NCBI GenBank assembly: GCA_964019415.1 | Contig: OZ025877.1 | Location: 4,105,242 to 4,169,241, forward strand | Reading direction: 5' to 3' | Length of the DNA stretch: 64,000 nucleotides | From: Ianthella basta | Taxonomy: Eukaryota > Porifera > Demospongiae > Verongiida > Ianthellidae | Shown here: positions 22,116-36,800 of the stretch, piece by piece | Layout: every line of letters starts with the position of its first letter | How positions within the stretch are numbered: the stretch's first letter is position 1 | Program-made: the position numbers and the translations under genes | Notes under the pieces: generated by a model | The model's database searches: none | What the model saw: the letters and a program-made list of their open reading frames with translations, nothing else | Told to the model about the DNA's origin: nothing

Positions 22116-23619
22116 TCTTCAAAACAAATTAGCACATGTTGTAACAACTTCATCTGCTATTGTATGTTACAAGGCTGTGGTCATTGAGACTTGTATGTTG
22201 CTCATACATGTGCTTCCTGATCTATGTTATGCAGATGAAGTGAGGAGCACCTGCAACAAGGCACAGAGCGTTAGTCTTGAACATGTGCAAATTTATGCAA
22301 TATGAAACATTCTACGCATGTGCAGGGATGCATCTGCTTTGGACATGCAAAAGGAGTTTGGCTGGCCCACCCTGACCTCCAGGAGGGCATTGAATTGGGT
22401 AATGGCAATTTCCCTCAGAGTCTCTGGCTATGATCCCTCATATACTTGATTGACTTAAGCTTGTTCCAGCCCGCTGCAAGTGCTCTCCTACATATAAGGG
22501 ACAAGATCTGCCTCTTCTGGAGTTATTACTTATACCTCAAGTTAGGACAGTACAGTGTCTTTGTTTTTATGTGTTTTGCCTTTTGCTTTGTAGGTGCCTT
22601 AGGAATGTTACTTTCCCCTCTGATATTCCTCATAGGCAACAATTGGACAGTCACAAATCAATGCAAACACTTCCATTGTCACTGTTGCCAATAATAAGTG
22701 CTTCTCGGCAGTTTCTTGAGAGCACTGTAATAGTGCTCTATTCTGGAGACAGTGGAAGATTCTTTTGATGTGCACATTTCAAGGTGCTCACTAAATTCTA
22801 CGCTGCTCTTGATCATTTATCTGTGGCAGCAAAGTGAAAGTCTTTGAAACGTGGGCAGTCAGTATTGATCGAAGTAAGACGGCCAAGAGCAGAGTCAAGG
22901 GACTGCTGGGTGCTATCGGGTTGCTTGCATGGTGTTGCGGACTAGAAGTGCACCTGTATGTGCAATAACGTATGTATAAGAGCGAGGGCGCAACATAATT
23001 ATTAATACAAAGAGTAGTACTGCAAGAAAAATTATACAAGTAGTGTGTCTGTTGTATTTGTATGCACACATGTGCATTATTTGGCACTTGACTAATTATA
23101 TGATTAGCTCTTGCTGCAAGCAGAAACTGAACTTTTGACCAACCTTCTTCTGTTGCCACCATGCATGCCCCAAAAAGAGCAATTGCAAGTTGCAACGTCC
23201 TGATGTGTTAATTCTTCTAAAAGTGCTAACTGATATTACATACCTGCTTGGGTAAAGATAGCAATGTGAATGCTTACGTACATAACAAGAAAGCCTGGGA
23301 AGTTCCGACAACAGTTAGGTGACCTAGTTACCAGTTGGGCTGCGTAAGCCTGATTATCCTGCACTTATAAGGATTTTTTATTAAGTATATTGAGATTTAA
23401 AGCAAACTACGGGACTATAAAAAGTGTAAACTGGGTTGCAGCTGACAAGTAGTCACTGGCATCTGTACACTTGCAGACAGCATCACTAGTAGGTGGCAGA
23501 GCAGCATTGCCAAAGATATTGCCATTGTTACATTCCTTGTTCTTATATATCCTGTGTCTTGTATTCAATAAGCAATGCTGATGTGTAAAATTTCTATTTC
23601 TATGCAGATTGCTGGAGCC
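22116..23619. other. Upstream flank of the receptor gene
   Basis: No gene recognised. At about 22325-22440 a frame reads DASALDMQKEFGWPTLTSRR, which resembles the C-terminal text of LINE reverse transcriptases and may be a small remnant. The 5' UTR and promoter of the receptor should lie here; an acceptor TTCTATGCAG at 23598-23607 just before the start codon hints at an upstream non-coding exon. No TATA element can be assigned. Confidence 0.45.
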
Positions 23620-23747
23620 ATGCTCAGCAGTGCCAAACTGCCATTACTCCTATATCTGACTGTAGTATTTCTTTTATGGAAAGAAACGCAAGGAAGATGT
23701 TCAAGTTGTCCGAGTAATGGATGTTCTCAAACAGGAAAGTCACAAGG
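23620..23747 (+). CDS. Receptor exon 1: start codon and signal peptide
   Basis: ATG at 23620 opens a frame with a classic signal peptide: basic K6, hydrophobic core LPLLLYLTVVFLLW at residues 7-20, likely cleavage after TQG25. It is followed by CSSCPSNGC. The exon ends in phase 2 before GTGAGA. This ATG was chosen because it is the only one that puts a signal peptide directly in front of the phase-matched exon 2. Confidence 0.82.
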
Positions 23748-26700
23748 GTGAGAAATAATATAATTATAGTAACTGTTGCAGATGTAAGTACCGACTGAGT
23801 TCAGCTTGTTGGTGACATATACAACTGTGTTTAGCAATTACTTTTAATTAAATGCATGTATGCACTATAACTGCATTCCTTCTATGTACAGAAAGTGTTA
23901 TGCTCCCAGTTACTACCGGGAATCCTATCGGTCAACTTACTATGTAACAACATATTACACAAGAACAAGTCAGGGTTCCTTTGATCCATGCAATTGGTTC
24001 AGGAGATGTGTGAGATATCACACCAATTACCATAAAGAGTGAGTTTAATATGCTTTTTTCAGCCAATGTGCCTGAGATTCACAAATATATCCCGTATACT
24101 ATGAAAAAATCATGAAACTGAGAATCCAAAGTAACAGAATTAATATTTAAAGGATGATATTTCTACAGGTCAACAAGGACACCAAGGTACAGAACAAGTT
24201 ATATTACCAGAAGTTCATGTGTGGCTTATTGCTGTACAAGGTACAAAAGAAGATCAGATGGAAGCTGTCGATGTATGTCCATCTTCATATACACAATATC
24301 CATTGAACAATGCACATGAAATTGCAACTGGTGTAACCATATGACACATGTTAATCTAGCACAAGTCATGACTCAGAAGAAATGTATAGGCAAAGGAAAC
24401 AAAATTGGCACTAGCCGGCATCAAAATCAGGACTAGTTGCACCCTATTGTAGGGTTTCAGCAGCCCATGCCAAACAACCATGCCGGGACAATTTCTTTCT
24501 TCCATATTATTATTCTTATTATTCTTGTTTTACCCGGGAGGCCATTAGCCCGCGGCTATGATTGGCACCTAGAAAGCAAAAAGCAAAACACATATAAACA
24601 AAGACAATGTACAGTAGGTTTGTCAAAGGTGAGCATAAAATGAATACTAAATCGTGACTTTTATTAGAATTGACATAGACTTATAGTTGCCTCAAGACAG
24701 TTAGAAGTTAACCACCTTGACTCCCATTCCTATATCGACAGTTTCCCTCTCCCCTCTATCCCTCCCAATCACACACAAACAAGCCTGTCCACTCTACAAT
24801 CTTTCTCACTCACACTTCCCTTATTCTCATTATATTTTCATGAATTACATTATAACGGTAGATCACTATACATTTTATTGCTTTATTGCTCCTACATAAT
24901 TGTAATTAAACCAGTCAGTTACACCGTGTATTTTCAAATCTGCTACAGTGATTGAATGTGATCAGCCTACCAGACCAAGTAATGGACTGTATAGTTTTGG
25001 GGGTAGGAACTTATATGACGTGACAACTTTCAGCTGCAATATTGGATACCGCCTGACAGGAAGCAGCTCCAGGACCTGTCAGTCCAATGAACAGTGGTCA
25101 GGAACACAACCAACATGTGTCAGTAAGTGGAGTAAATTTCAAGTGAGACTTTTGTAATGGTATCTGTAGCTAGTTTTACTGGACACATTGCAGATAAACT
25201 AAAATCATATATAACATTGTCTGCATAACTGTTTGTGCTTGTTCCTAACAGGCTCAAAGCATGTGCACAAAGAGACTCTGCTATGCCATACACATCTTTC
25301 AGATTGCCTCATGTTGAACATTTACAAGTAACACCAAGTATCTAAACTCTTCACTACTTCTATGGTATTTATGTCCTCTGCATGATTGATGTAACAAGAA
25401 CGGTCTAATTGAAAAGCTTATTAAGGGAAAGTTATCTATGCTTATCTTAACAATACAATTATTAAAGACTAAAATTGTCATAACTGAAAATTTAACATGA
25501 ACACACCTCCAATTAAAGAAAGTCAGGAAAAGAAATCCAAAGGGAGGCAGTGCACCCATAATTTGTAATGCATGAAAAATTTCTGTTTTCATCCTTACTT
25601 CCATTTGGAAATAGCACATCGAAAAATCACACTGCTCACATTCTCTCTCAATGTGCACCATCTCTAGTTGTGCTTACTGTTAATAGTCATAATTATCATC
25701 AGAGACCAGAATAGCAGGGCCAGCACACGCTATACAATTGCAGTTGTGCAATGCCTTGATAATGCAGTATTTAAACGTATATTTGCAACTTTTTTTCATA
25801 AAAATATATGCTAGATTGCATAATTTAACAGTAATGCATGATCAGGAGGATCTGATACAGCCCCAGTCCAGCCCTTTCTGACCTTCCAAAGCTGAATTAT
25901 ATAAACTTTAACAGCAACTAATCAATAGCCCTCCACATGTCACATTGTGTGAAGCCTCCTTTAGTGTTTGTATAATAAATCAGTATACTAAGTTAAATGC
26001 AAAACATGACCAATCATTAGGGGTTCCTTGAATTATTTCTATATACCTCTTTATTATTCATTTGATTAATGCTAATGCTAATGCTAGATCATAATTGCAT
26101 AGCAGTCGATGATACTGTAGAGGCTCATCATTGCTACAGTTTTCAAATGATTAGTAGTGATAATGAGTAGCAGACAACAGCAGACTGTCTGCTATGTGAT
26201 TGCTCATGATCATCTCACATAGGGTGATGAGAGATTGCTTCAATGTCATCTACCTTTCAAAATTGTGTCAGTATAATTGGAACTCTCCAGTGCTTGCCTA
26301 GTCCTTTCCTCAGATACTGGATACCTTTTATTGATAATCTCCTTTCTATATACCTATACATATATTTTTGGCTAAGGTTGCTGTGAACTCTAGAGGTGGC
26401 TGTGGTAAATAAATGAGTGACACTCTCATGTCTTATGTGGCGCCAATTTAATGGGAAGATTTTATTAGAAATTGCTGGTGGACATTATATTTGCATTCTA
26501 TTTGCCATAATTGTGATTAAGATGAAGCATACTAGGCATTAGCCCACGCTAATTATCGCGGACGGCCTGGGGACGAGGCTAACTAGGCATATAATATGTG
26601 AACAGATTTGACAAAAGGACCCGATTGTTGCCATGTATAAAGTGTCAGTACGGACGAAAATATGCAACTCAGTGTTGTTTTCAGCAAATTTGGAATTTTT

Positions 26701-29700
26701 GCTTCTTTCGTACCTGTGGTATTGTCCCAACACCCTTGCCAAGTTTGAAACCTGTACTCATTTACCTCAAGCCAGGAAGAATAGTTACGCCGTCAGCATG
26801 TTTGCAGATATAACTAGAATTATTAAACAAGTAAAGCTGTCTCACAGTGGAGCATTAACCAAGGTCTTTACAAAAAAGAATGTCGCACCATATAATCCTA
26901 CGCCCTTGAATGTAGGGATGATGGTTAATGCTCCACTGTGTAACAGCCTTTACTTCTTTCTGTCCTTTTTATTCCATCCCTACATAGAAAATTTTTATTA
27001 TGACTAGTTTCTGCACTTTTTATGAAGTTTGAGCTAAGATGCACAATATAAACTTGCAATTTTTACTTTTGGTGTCGCTCCTGCTGGAATAAATTAGCTG
27101 GAATTCGCATTTGAGAAATTGGGCTGGCATTGTAAATAGTTCATTCCACAAAACAAATGCCATGCTAAGTCGTAGAATTCCATTGTGGAGCAAAACAACG
27201 AAAGAAGGATCATCCGGAAGTTGTACACAGCTGCTTGCAATGGCACCAGCCACGACGGTTTCATTCGGCCAGTTGAATAACTATTATGTATTTGAAACTG
27301 GCGTCCGCCTCATTTGGCCAAGCAACACGGCGGGAGTCGTGCATGGCAAGCGCCGTCTTCCACACTAAACTGCGCCACCTTCTAACCTACAAGGGATTGC
27401 AGCCAGCTAAAAATGGTTCAATATGGTGCAAGAAGTATTCTCCTGGTCTCTCTGGTTTGTACGCTACGGCTGTCAAAGAAGAATAAGAATAAGAATAACA
27501 ATAATCTTGGCTGACTGCATTCCTTTGAAGGTTAGAAGATGGCGCTTTCCAGGACTACTGTCGTCATCATATGCAAGAATGTCACACCATATAGTCCTAC
27601 ACCCTTGCATGCAGGGAACGATAATTAATCCTCCACTGTGTAATCTTACTTGTTTCTGCACTTTTCATTCCATCCCCACATCCTTACAATTTCTGTAGAT
27701 TTTTGTTTGTACTTTTATTGTGGGTGGCTAAGCTGTAGTGACACACTTAGTGTCAAACATAGGGTAGCTATTGGGGCAGGCATTGTATCCTATTTCTGTA
27801 ATCCAGGAGCTCAAAGTGTGGGGTATGTACTGCTCTAACCCAATGAGAAACGGCGGCCGGAAGTCAACAGCACAGTTAAAATGGCGGAGAAATGCACAAC
27901 CGCGAATGTCGATCAAATGGCACGAATGCTAACTGCTGCAGCTGCTCCAATGGCACCAGTCACTCCAGTTACTGTTAAAAGTGTTAATTACTGTAAATAT
28001 CTATTCCTTAGTGCAGGCTGTGAGTGCTGCATTGTCCCTCTTTGTTACTTCTCTTGTATCTATAATTATAATGCACTCGGTTTGGGCTTGCTACAATGCA
28101 TATTGAAGATGCCCAATATATATACTTATGACCACCACGATTACATTACTGATTCAATTGTTTCTTTATATTGATCAATTTCCTCAAAAATTTCTAAATT
28201 GTTATAACATACGAATTCTTACATCATTTCAATTCTGGTGCAGTTGTCACATGCAGTGTGCCCTCCGCACCAAGTAATGGTCAGCATTCTTACTGGAGAA
28301 GAAACTACAATGATAGAGTCACCTTCAGCTGCAACACTGGATACCTCCTGAGAGGAAGCAGCTCCAGGACCTGTCAGGCTTCTGGATGGTGGTCAGGCAC
28401 ACAACCAACATGTGTCTGTAAGTGTACTCATTTGCAATTACATTTTTGCAGCATTGCAATGATGGTTGCATTATTCAGCCATCTTGCACGATACACATCA
28501 TTCTGATCCCAATGTATACAATTTTGGCTGTGAGTCTACGCAAACGATCTCTTCATCAGGTTACCTAGCGTTGTTGGAGCTCAGTCACTTGTAGCATGTA
28601 AAGAGTCCACATATTGGTGATTGTAAAATTATTGTACGGTATATAATTAGTCAAGGGATCTGCATGAGTCTTGCTCTAGTATTTTCCAGCATTCCTGTTC
28701 ACACTGTTTTGGCTCAATGGTGATTGTGACAGGGTTTCAATTGAGTTGCAACCTTGTACTACTAATGTAGCAATAGATATGACAAATTAATTTGTGTAGC
28801 TTTGGTAACATTATCAAAGGCCAAACTGTTATGTAATGGCACTACTTCCATTATGCATTTCAATGCCTTTTAATTTGCAATTCTTAGTAACTGTTGCATT
28901 ATTAATGTTCTCAACTAAACCTACACAGGCTTGCAGCCATGTAGCTAAGAAAGCTGCTTATAGTACTATATATTATTCCGTAACTGGAGTGTTTTTAATT
29001 AATTTTAGTGATTGGCATTGAAGCCATAGATTATAAAAAGTGCAATGTACATAGCATGTGCAGCTCAAACAACCAATAGCACATCTCATACCACCCCCAC
29101 TGTAGCGGTGGTAGTATGAAATAATGGAAGCAAATTTTCTCTGTCTAAAAATCACATTCAAGCCTGTGAACCAAATGTGGGCTTGACAACTGACAATTTT
29201 CTGAATCAAATTGTGTGTTGCAACCATAGCCTCTGGCTAGTTTATTCCCAAACACCTTTGCATAACAACATTTTAAATTTTCTTTTCCACCTATGATTTA
29301 AATTACTTGTAAAACTAGGACCAACACAAGTGAAATGATGTCCCATTTCTTATAAACTCTCTAGTACAAACAATTGCACGGATTGATAGAATCACCAGTT
29401 ACCAGAGCTCTTTTGGTTGGATGAGCCTGTACATGTCATAAGGATATGGCAAGATTGTTGTGTGTACTACCAAGTTATTCATCTGTCGAACGATCCTTCA
29501 CCACAAGGGTAAAGGGTAGAGTGCTAGCTGTCATGAACATTGACTTGTCGCACAGCATGTGCACAGCATGCCTATGTTGTAGTTGGAGTGGGACTGAAAG
29601 CTGTACAAGGTTCTGTTCACAGATAGTTTTGAGTACATATACTCAAGAGAATTCTGCAATGGCAGGCTTCACTTGTAGTAAGCAACACAAAGTGGACTTC

Positions 29701-30767
29701 ATGTTAAACCAGAGCACATTCTATACCCATCTCTTAGGTATTGCAATGACCATGAAGGATGCATTTTTAGGGGCTGCCGCAGGCAGCCCCTATATTGTTT
29801 TCAAATTGACGTTTTCATATGGCTTCATGTTACGGATATATATATATAATACGCCAAACTACGGTTGTACGTCAATACTTACATTTATATTGAATGTATT
29901 GGGCGAAGTATTGGGTATAGGGAATTTATATTGTCGGCCATTTTATTCGGCCGGAAGTGGACCGTGTGCGAGGCCAAGGGACTTTGAAAACCGGCTTCCA
30001 AACGACGTTTTAGCGAACTTTGGACGTTCTCTTCCGCCTCTGATCCTGGAACAGACTCCTACAGCACTTCTGGTCGGTGGGCAAAGACACAGCTTCGAGA
30101 CAGCGCCCAACAGTTCATCGACTTCGCCCCGCGCCTTCTTCGATAATGGCCGCGCTGCCTCGGAGGACTTCACTCCGCCGCCTGGAACACATGACAGGAG
30201 TAACGTAGAAACTGGTGAACGCCGTAATATGTACACGCTAACGTTCTTCAACTGTTTCTAGCGTTGAAAGGCTTAACTCGCACGGTTGCCCTTCTAAATG
30301 CTCTTCAGAACCTGGCCCACGCGTACTGCGCTGTAGCAAACTTACGTAGCTTTTGCCACCACAGACCACTAGCTACTCTGGCGACTGTGGGTTCCTTGGT
30401 ACATTGTGTTTCTGTAATTACTCACTGTAAATGTATGTGCTATAAGCAGTCATGTGTCTGTCTTTGCTGGACATTTCTGTGTGTGTGTGTGGTGTGGTGT
30501 GTGTGTGTGTGTGTGGTGTGTGTGTGTGTGTGTATGTGGTGTGTGTGTGTGGTGTGTGTGTGTGTATGTGGTGTGTGTGTGTGTGTGGTGTGTGTGTGGT
30601 GTGTGTGTGTGTATGTGGTGTGTGTGGTGTGTGTGTGTGTATGTGGTGTGTGTGTGTGTGTGGTGTGTGTGTGGTGTGTGTGTGTGTATGTGGTGTGTGT
30701 GGTGTGTGTGTGCATGTGGTGTGTGTGGTGTGTGTGTGCATGTGGTGTGTGTGTGGTGTGTGTGTGC

Positions 30768-30860
<93 letters not shown>

Positions 30861-33800
30861 AAGTTACTGAGGTATTATGACGCGATGTCATGTTTACCTA
30901 TTGTGAGTGACAGAGCAGCGACCGAAGGGAGCAAGTATTTCGAGTTGGGGCGGCAGCCCCATGAGTTTTTAACTCGAAATACTTGTTTCAACAACTCTGC
31001 ATGTTTGTACCCATTAAGCTGCCATCCCTAAAAAACTGGCAGAGAATTTCTTGAACATTTATCATTCATTAAAATGCAATTGAAGTGCTAAGTTTGGCAT
31101 AATTGTGGTTTTGGCTGGTGGAATTGGGACTGGAAACAAAGGAATAAGTGGAAGTTATAGTTGTGGAGTAAGTAGTGTGCTTGGGGAGAGTGGGTCAGGG
31201 TGTCTTTTATAATGGACAACGAAGACAAAACAGGTAGTGGGATCTGATCAATATTATTATTTCAGATTGCATTTTCCCATTTGCGGGGCTTATTCCCCCG
31301 CTGCTAATAATGACTAGGCTGCATGTTCTTAATAGTTTCTGCTTTAGTTGTCTCTTATTTACTTATCCATATTATTAGTAATATTGTAGAATCATTTATT
31401 ATTATTAATTATTAATTTTATTTATTATTCATTCAATTATCAATTTACATAATTACTGTTATTTCATTATGGACTAAGTCTGTTTGATTTTCATTAGAAA
31501 CTCATTGGACTGCATTATATGAATCCCATAATAATAATAATCGAAGAGCAGCCACAGAGCCAGGAGGAGCAGTGGCACATGCTGAAGAAGAGAAGGCCAA
31601 GAAGTATGCTCACCTGGACAGCATGTATCTTTTCCAGCCAGTTGCTCTGGAGACTTGTGGTACCATTGGTCCAAAGTCCAGGGATTTTCTGAGGGAGCTT
31701 GGCCAGCGGCTCAAGATGGGTACTGGGAAAGCACGGTCATGTACCTTCCTACTGCAGAGAATCTCCATTGCCATTCAGGTCGGAAATGCAGCATCGGTGA
31801 TTGCATCCCTCCCTGACATTGCTAATGTTGACATCAGTTTTGATCTCTGACGATTCTGTTTTAGCATTTTGCATGCATGCTTATTTAGGGTGTACTGTAC
31901 TTTTAGCACTATTTAGTGTTTAAGCACTGTGTGTCAGAATCTGTACATGTGGTATTATTATTGTGGTTAATCTATTATTGTATTTTATTACAATGTAAAG
32001 CACTTACGTACACTCATACCATCATTACCATAATAATAATAATAATAATAATTATTATTATTATTTCAGAGGAACCTTAAAATAGCATATAATATAGCAA
32101 GTCTATGTATACATTTCCAGTAAAAATGTCATTAACACTGTACTGTGCAAATTGATCCATCACCAGTATTGTAGATTAGGTCTTCTAGGCCCAAATACTT
32201 CAATGTATTATTCGTTGTGCTCTATAACAGATTCACCTCCACCCTCTGTAAGAACAGTGGTATCATTGAATGAAGCAGGTAAAGTCAAAATTACCTGGAG
32301 CAGGCCATCAGTGGTAACTGGTAGAATGATCACTGGTTATTCAGTGCAATACAGGAAAAGGGGATACTTGTACAGAACTGTTTCAGTCCCTGGCTCTGGT
32401 ACAACTTCATACACCATCATCAACCTCAGTCTTGGTGCAATTTATGATGTGAGAGTTGCATTTGTGGGCACTCGCAGTTCAAGTGGCTACTGCTGTGGGA
32501 GTGGGATTCAGGTTATCACTTACAACTGTGAGTGTGACAAAGAAGCTGTTATACACAGCCCTTATAGTATAGTCCTATATAGTTATAAGGCTATCTCATG
32601 ACTATCATGGTAATCATGCGTCTTGCTAAATTGTAATTAAAGCAATTATATCAATATTTTAACCACCATCATTCGATCATAATGTGTAGTGGAAAGGCGC
32701 CAGGTTGAACTTATTCATAGTGACATGTTAGCATATTACTTGATGGCATTGCTACTAATTACATATGCACAGATATGGCATCGTGAATTGCCAATTGTAT
32801 GTAATTACATTTCTATCTATTTCTTCACCCATGATTTGATCTCCATAACAGATTCACCTTCATCCACTATTCAAACATTGGTAGCATTGAATGAAGTAGG
32901 TAAAGTCAAACTCACTTGGATCAGACCATCACTGGGAACAGGTCAAATCATCACTAGCTACTCAGTGCAGTACAGGAGAAGGGGATACTCTTCTTACACC
33001 ACTCGCTCAGTGTCTGGCTCCAGTACAACTGCATACACCATTACCAACCTCAATCTTGGTACAGTGTATGAAGTGAGAGTTGCATCAGTTGGCCCTCTTG
33101 GACTGAGTGGATACTGCTGTGGGAATGGGAAGCAGGTTACAACATACAACTGTGAGTGAGAAGTGTATAATAATATGAGTATGTTAACATGTCTAGTTGC
33201 ATGCCTTGCTTATGCTTGCACATCTTAGTAATTGTATATGTAATATCATATGATATTATAATATAATAATTGCAATCATTGCTAACCTTGTCATGAAGTA
33301 ATTTACCATAGAAAATGGTGTTAATTAATCAAGCTCACACAAATAATTTCCATTGCTCTTTTCTGCTATAAATATCTTATTTTCCTATATTGACAGTATA
33401 AGGAATATATAGTATGAATTATTGATAATTCGTATCTCTTAGTCTTGCTATAGCATTATATTTCTGATTTCTAATACAGAATTAAACTATATGTTCATAA
33501 CAATGTAAGTGTGCACAGATTGGTCACTGCTAATTCTGCTAGCTCTATAATTAATTATATCTGTCTGAGCCCAGGCTAAAACCTCAGCAGAGATGGCCTA
33601 TTTAACCTTGTATGTACCAACAATGTTCCTCAAACCATCTTCACATTAAAGCTGATCATGAATTTTGTCAACCTTACACCTTTCCAAGTGCCATATTTCC
33701 AGTGCATCTTCAGTGGCCAGTAAGTCCTTACTACGTGAACCGAATGAATCTATACATCAATATCAAACAGAATTTTATGTATATGTGGATTATCTCCCAC

Positions 33801-36800
33801 GAGGAAGGTCACCTTAAGAAATCTTAATGCAAGAAATTCAATGTACAGAAATCAATGTACATAATTTTTACTCAGTTAATAAAGAATCGATAGAATTCAT
33901 TCACCTCTTTCTGGGACTTTCTTCAAGGCACCTTCCTTGAACTTCACCATCATACCCTATTCTTGACATCCTTTTTCTGCTCATCTCCTCTCTAATCTTT
34001 CATAGCAAGATTAAATAAGATGATTAGAGGTCGAGTGACTAGATAGTGTATGATGGGAACTTCCACTTTAATCACACATGTAACTTGTATTATCCATGTG
34101 AGAGACTAATAAATTACTATGTTACAGTTGATTTCTTCATGGCAAAACAAACCTTACACCAGTTTCTTTACATAATGTCATGGCAATTTTAGAATGCCTG
34201 AAAGCCCGTACTGTAGTGATTCATCATCACTTAGCTGTGGATCAATCACACTAACTGGGCAAACAGTATCATTATGAATCTGATGGTATCCCGATTACAA
34301 CATTATATAACTCCAGCTTATAATCACCTTCACAGTTGATGCATGAAGACCTGTAAGGGTTGTTCCATTAATTGCTTAGACATCATAGTTACCCATAATG
34401 AAGGAGCATAATGGCTGATGCTGGTTGATAAGCTGCCAGCATCTGCTTCTAATCCTGCCTATGAAATATTCTGATCATGTCTTCCATTCAGGACTTTTCT
34501 TAAAAAGTTAAATGAGTTACTATGTTTGCAATAATTAAATCAAAATTGTGTTTATTTGTTTTCTGTCATTGCTGTCTTTCCCCATAGATGCACCTCAACC
34601 TACAGATAGTAGTGTATCTGTGGCAGCACTGCATGAAGCAGGTAAATTCAAAGTAACTTGGAACAAACCATCATTGGGAACAGGTCAAGTGATCACTGGC
34701 TACTCAGTGCAGTACAGGAGAAGGGGATACTCTTCTTACACCACTCACTCAGTGTCTGGCTCTAGCACAACCTCATACACCATCAGCACCCTTAGTTTAG
34801 GAACAGTGTACCAAGTAAGAGTTGCATCAGTTGGCCCACTTGGACTGAGTGGATACTGCTGTGGGAGTGGGAAGCAGGTTACAACTATTGAACGTGAGCA
34901 TGTGCAATGCACTAGATAGAATTTCTGCATGTAGTCCTAAGTCTTATAATGTTTGCTGCATGCACACCTCTACAAGGTCTTTTAATGAACAAAAAATTTA
35001 ATATACAAAGCTGGACTTCAACCTCAAGCCACAATAAGTTACGGCAATAAATTGTCAATATACATTGACACTGAACTACTCAATAATGAATTTTACAGCA
35101 AAAGTTGAATGTTGGCAAGGAAAATATTATAATTATATAACAGTATAATATTATTACAAGCTGAATATCTGCCCTTCAGATGGGTTCCCGTCTACGGTTT
35201 GTAATTTTGGTGTTGAACCAATCAAAGCTGTACATTTAATTGGGAGCATTCCATAGACTCGCTCCATAAAATTCCATATACATATTATGTTAACCCATTT
35301 TGTCTAAAGGAGTCCAGCGGCGAAGGCACTAACCATCACCCCCTCGGACTGCCGTGATATACTCTTCCAAGTTTGATTGGTAGAAAATTACAGGAAGAGT
35401 TTGTGGACAATGAAACATAATCTTTTCCCTATCTCTTACATATGGTGTTGACAGTAAAAGTGGCAAGAACACGGACAGAACGACTTTAAACCAATTAAAT
35501 TTAGGCTCAACCATTTTACTCTTGCTATGCCTCTTCATATCATACCACGTTTCGTGATCATCCGCTCAAAACTGAATATGTGATAATTAAGTAAAACCAA
35601 TTATGCATTAAGTTTAATGTTATAATATGATTATAGTGCAACTTTCTGATAATAATGTGACATATTTTGTTTGGTATATTTTAGCTTGCATTTTTCTAGC
35701 AAAAGGTGATGTGAAATGACTATATACACCACTCCTTAACATTGTCCATTTTCAAATCCAGATGGACCATACTAGCTGGACTACTTGAATGGATGCACAG
35801 ATAATATTGCTAAAACCAGTATTGCTATTAGAATTCATATCATTAAGCTGTGGGTGATAGGGTTGCTTCCTTTTCTACTTTTTATAATTGAACTTGCTCC
35901 ATTGCAGCACCACCTCAACCTACTGACGACAGTGTATCAGTAGTGGCTTTGAATCTATCAGGTAAAGTTAAACTCATGTGGAGCAGACCACCACTGGGAA
36001 CTGGCCAAGTAATCACTGGCTACTCAGTGCAGTACAGGAGAAGGGGAACCACTTCTTACACCACTCGCTCAGTATCTGGATCAAGCATAACCTCATACAC
36101 CATCACCAACCTCAATCTTGGTACAGTGTATGAAGTGAGAGTTGCTTCAGTTGGCCCACTTGGACTGAGTGGATTCTGCTGTGGGAGTGGGAAGCAAGTT
36201 GTGACTTACAACTGTGAGTGTAATGTGCCATATATTCATGCAATGGCCAGAACACAGTTTGCTGGCTTTATGTTTCTTATTAATTATTTATAATGAGGAT
36301 GATGCAATATCGGTCATGGTTTGTAAAGCACGAGGTCGCGTGTGTTAGGGACTGAGGATCAGTATTGCATCTCCTCAGGGTGCTAGCAGAAACACATGAA
36401 GCCGGCTGAACGTATCGTAAGCGATTTTTTGATCAGGTACCCTTCCGTCAATGCAATACCGTATATCGCAAAATTTTCGTGACCTAAATATTTTGCGAAT
36501 CTCTGCTAAAATGGGATGACAGAAATGTTTGGAAAAAAAAATCGCGAATGAGACTCTACAAGGGGGACATTAAAGCCCTTTTAGTGTAAATAACAGGAGC
36601 AATCGCTTCTGAAATAAAACAAACAAAAGAGCTACACGCCGTTTGTCGATTCGCCATATGACATCACACGCATAAAAACTATCGCGAATTTGCTCCATTC
36701 CAAATTGTTGGTCACGAACATTTTGCGATAGATGGTATACCGGGCGATCTGGTTGACTACTGTATGGTACCGTTTGAAGAGTTGGCTAACATAGAGAACT

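Larger units (their letters stand above)
25123..28243. other. Intron 4 with repeat remnants
   Basis: 3.1 kb. A CGTCCCCAGGCC-type MITE-like end (reverse strand) lies near 26555-26575. A hairpin lies at 26836-26947, an inverted repeat at 27371-27549, and two direct copies of AAGAATGTC-CACCATATA text at about 26877-27000 and 27570-27700. Bases 27840-27960 are CpG-richer with an AAAATGGCGGAG motif. No exon found. Confidence 0.6.
28418..32230. other. Intron 5 with mobile-element remnants
   Basis: 3.8 kb holding the element-like block 29769-30962, a large GT microsatellite, a retrotransposon tail and a second retrotransposon C-terminal fragment (each listed separately), and an (AAT)n/(ATT)n inverted run at 32033-32066. 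Confidence 0.6.

Noticed and set aside
29446..30261. 271-codon open frame on the + strand
   Set aside because: The longest simple open frame in the window, but it crosses a palindromic element edge and a GC-rich repeat patch, shows no domain, signal peptide or sensible composition, and lies inside intron 5.
30264..31031. Cys-Val-rich and Thr-His-rich open frames over the GT array
   Set aside because: Artefacts of (GT)n translated in each frame; the same at 18400-18800 and 63280-63900.
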